NCBI GenBank assembly: GCA_947177115.1
Contig: CAMWTG010000193.1
Coordinates: 1 to 5,557, forward strand
From: an uncultured Clostridia bacterium
GTDB lineage: Bacteria > Bacillota > Clostridia > Oscillospirales > Oscillospiraceae
DNA length: 5,557 nt
Reading direction: 5' to 3'
Positions within the stretch are counted from its first letter, which is position 1; each line of letters begins with the position of its first letter. The notes beneath the pieces are model-generated. The model was given only the letters and a program-made list of their open reading frames with translations. It was not told where the DNA came from and did not search any database. A program made the translations under genes and the position numbers. Shown here piece after piece: positions 5,548 through 5,557 of the stretch.

Positions 5548-5557
5548 ACCTTATTAC

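Overview
The window is high-GC bacterial DNA, apart from a visibly lower-GC left edge. It has strong GGAGG-type Shine-Dalgarno sites and compact gene packing. The proteins look like those of anaerobic Clostridia, and my best guess is an Oscillospiraceae-type gut Firmicute (Flavonifractor/Oscillibacter-like). That taxonomic call is inference from protein style and base composition, not from a marker gene.

Layout, left to right. (1) At 1-384, minus strand, is the N-terminal part of a membrane protein that runs off the left edge, probably a CPBP/CAAX-type intramembrane protease. (2) At 384-1253, minus, is an MscS-family mechanosensitive channel whose stop overlaps the start of gene 1 by one base (TAATG), so the two form an operon read leftwards. 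(3) At 1254-1523 is a 270-bp divergent intergenic region. It holds a 13-bp perfect palindrome, a weak rightward promoter and a leader hairpin with two mutually exclusive pairings. (4) At 1524-2852, plus, is an NCS2/AzgA-type purine permease (PbuG-like), apparently monocistronic. (5) At 2869-2910 is a perfect 19-bp stem-loop, a bidirectional terminator between convergent genes. (6) At 2938-3774, minus, is a membrane-anchored, cysteine-rich protein of unknown function. (7) At 3842-4726, minus, is a LysR-type regulator. (8) At 4726-5373, minus, is a TrkA/KtrA-type RCK potassium-channel subunit, whose stop again overlaps the lysR start as TAATG. (9) At 5374-5557 is a non-coding stretch packed with five consecutive GC-rich stem-loops, resembling a dispersed palindromic repeat element.

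Genes 6-8 appear to be one leftward transcription unit (trkA-lysR-hypothetical) ending at the 2869-2910 terminator. The potassium subunit and the mechanosensitive channel both relate to ion and turgor control, but the permease transcribed in the opposite direction lies between their units, so I do not propose a single system.

I found no rRNA, tRNA, transposase, phage gene, CRISPR array or obvious defence system. Most of the window is ordinary housekeeping and transport sequence. The observations most worth checking are the stem-loop cluster at the right edge, the inverted repeat that would hide the ribosome binding site of the unknown gene, and the switch-like leader of the permease.
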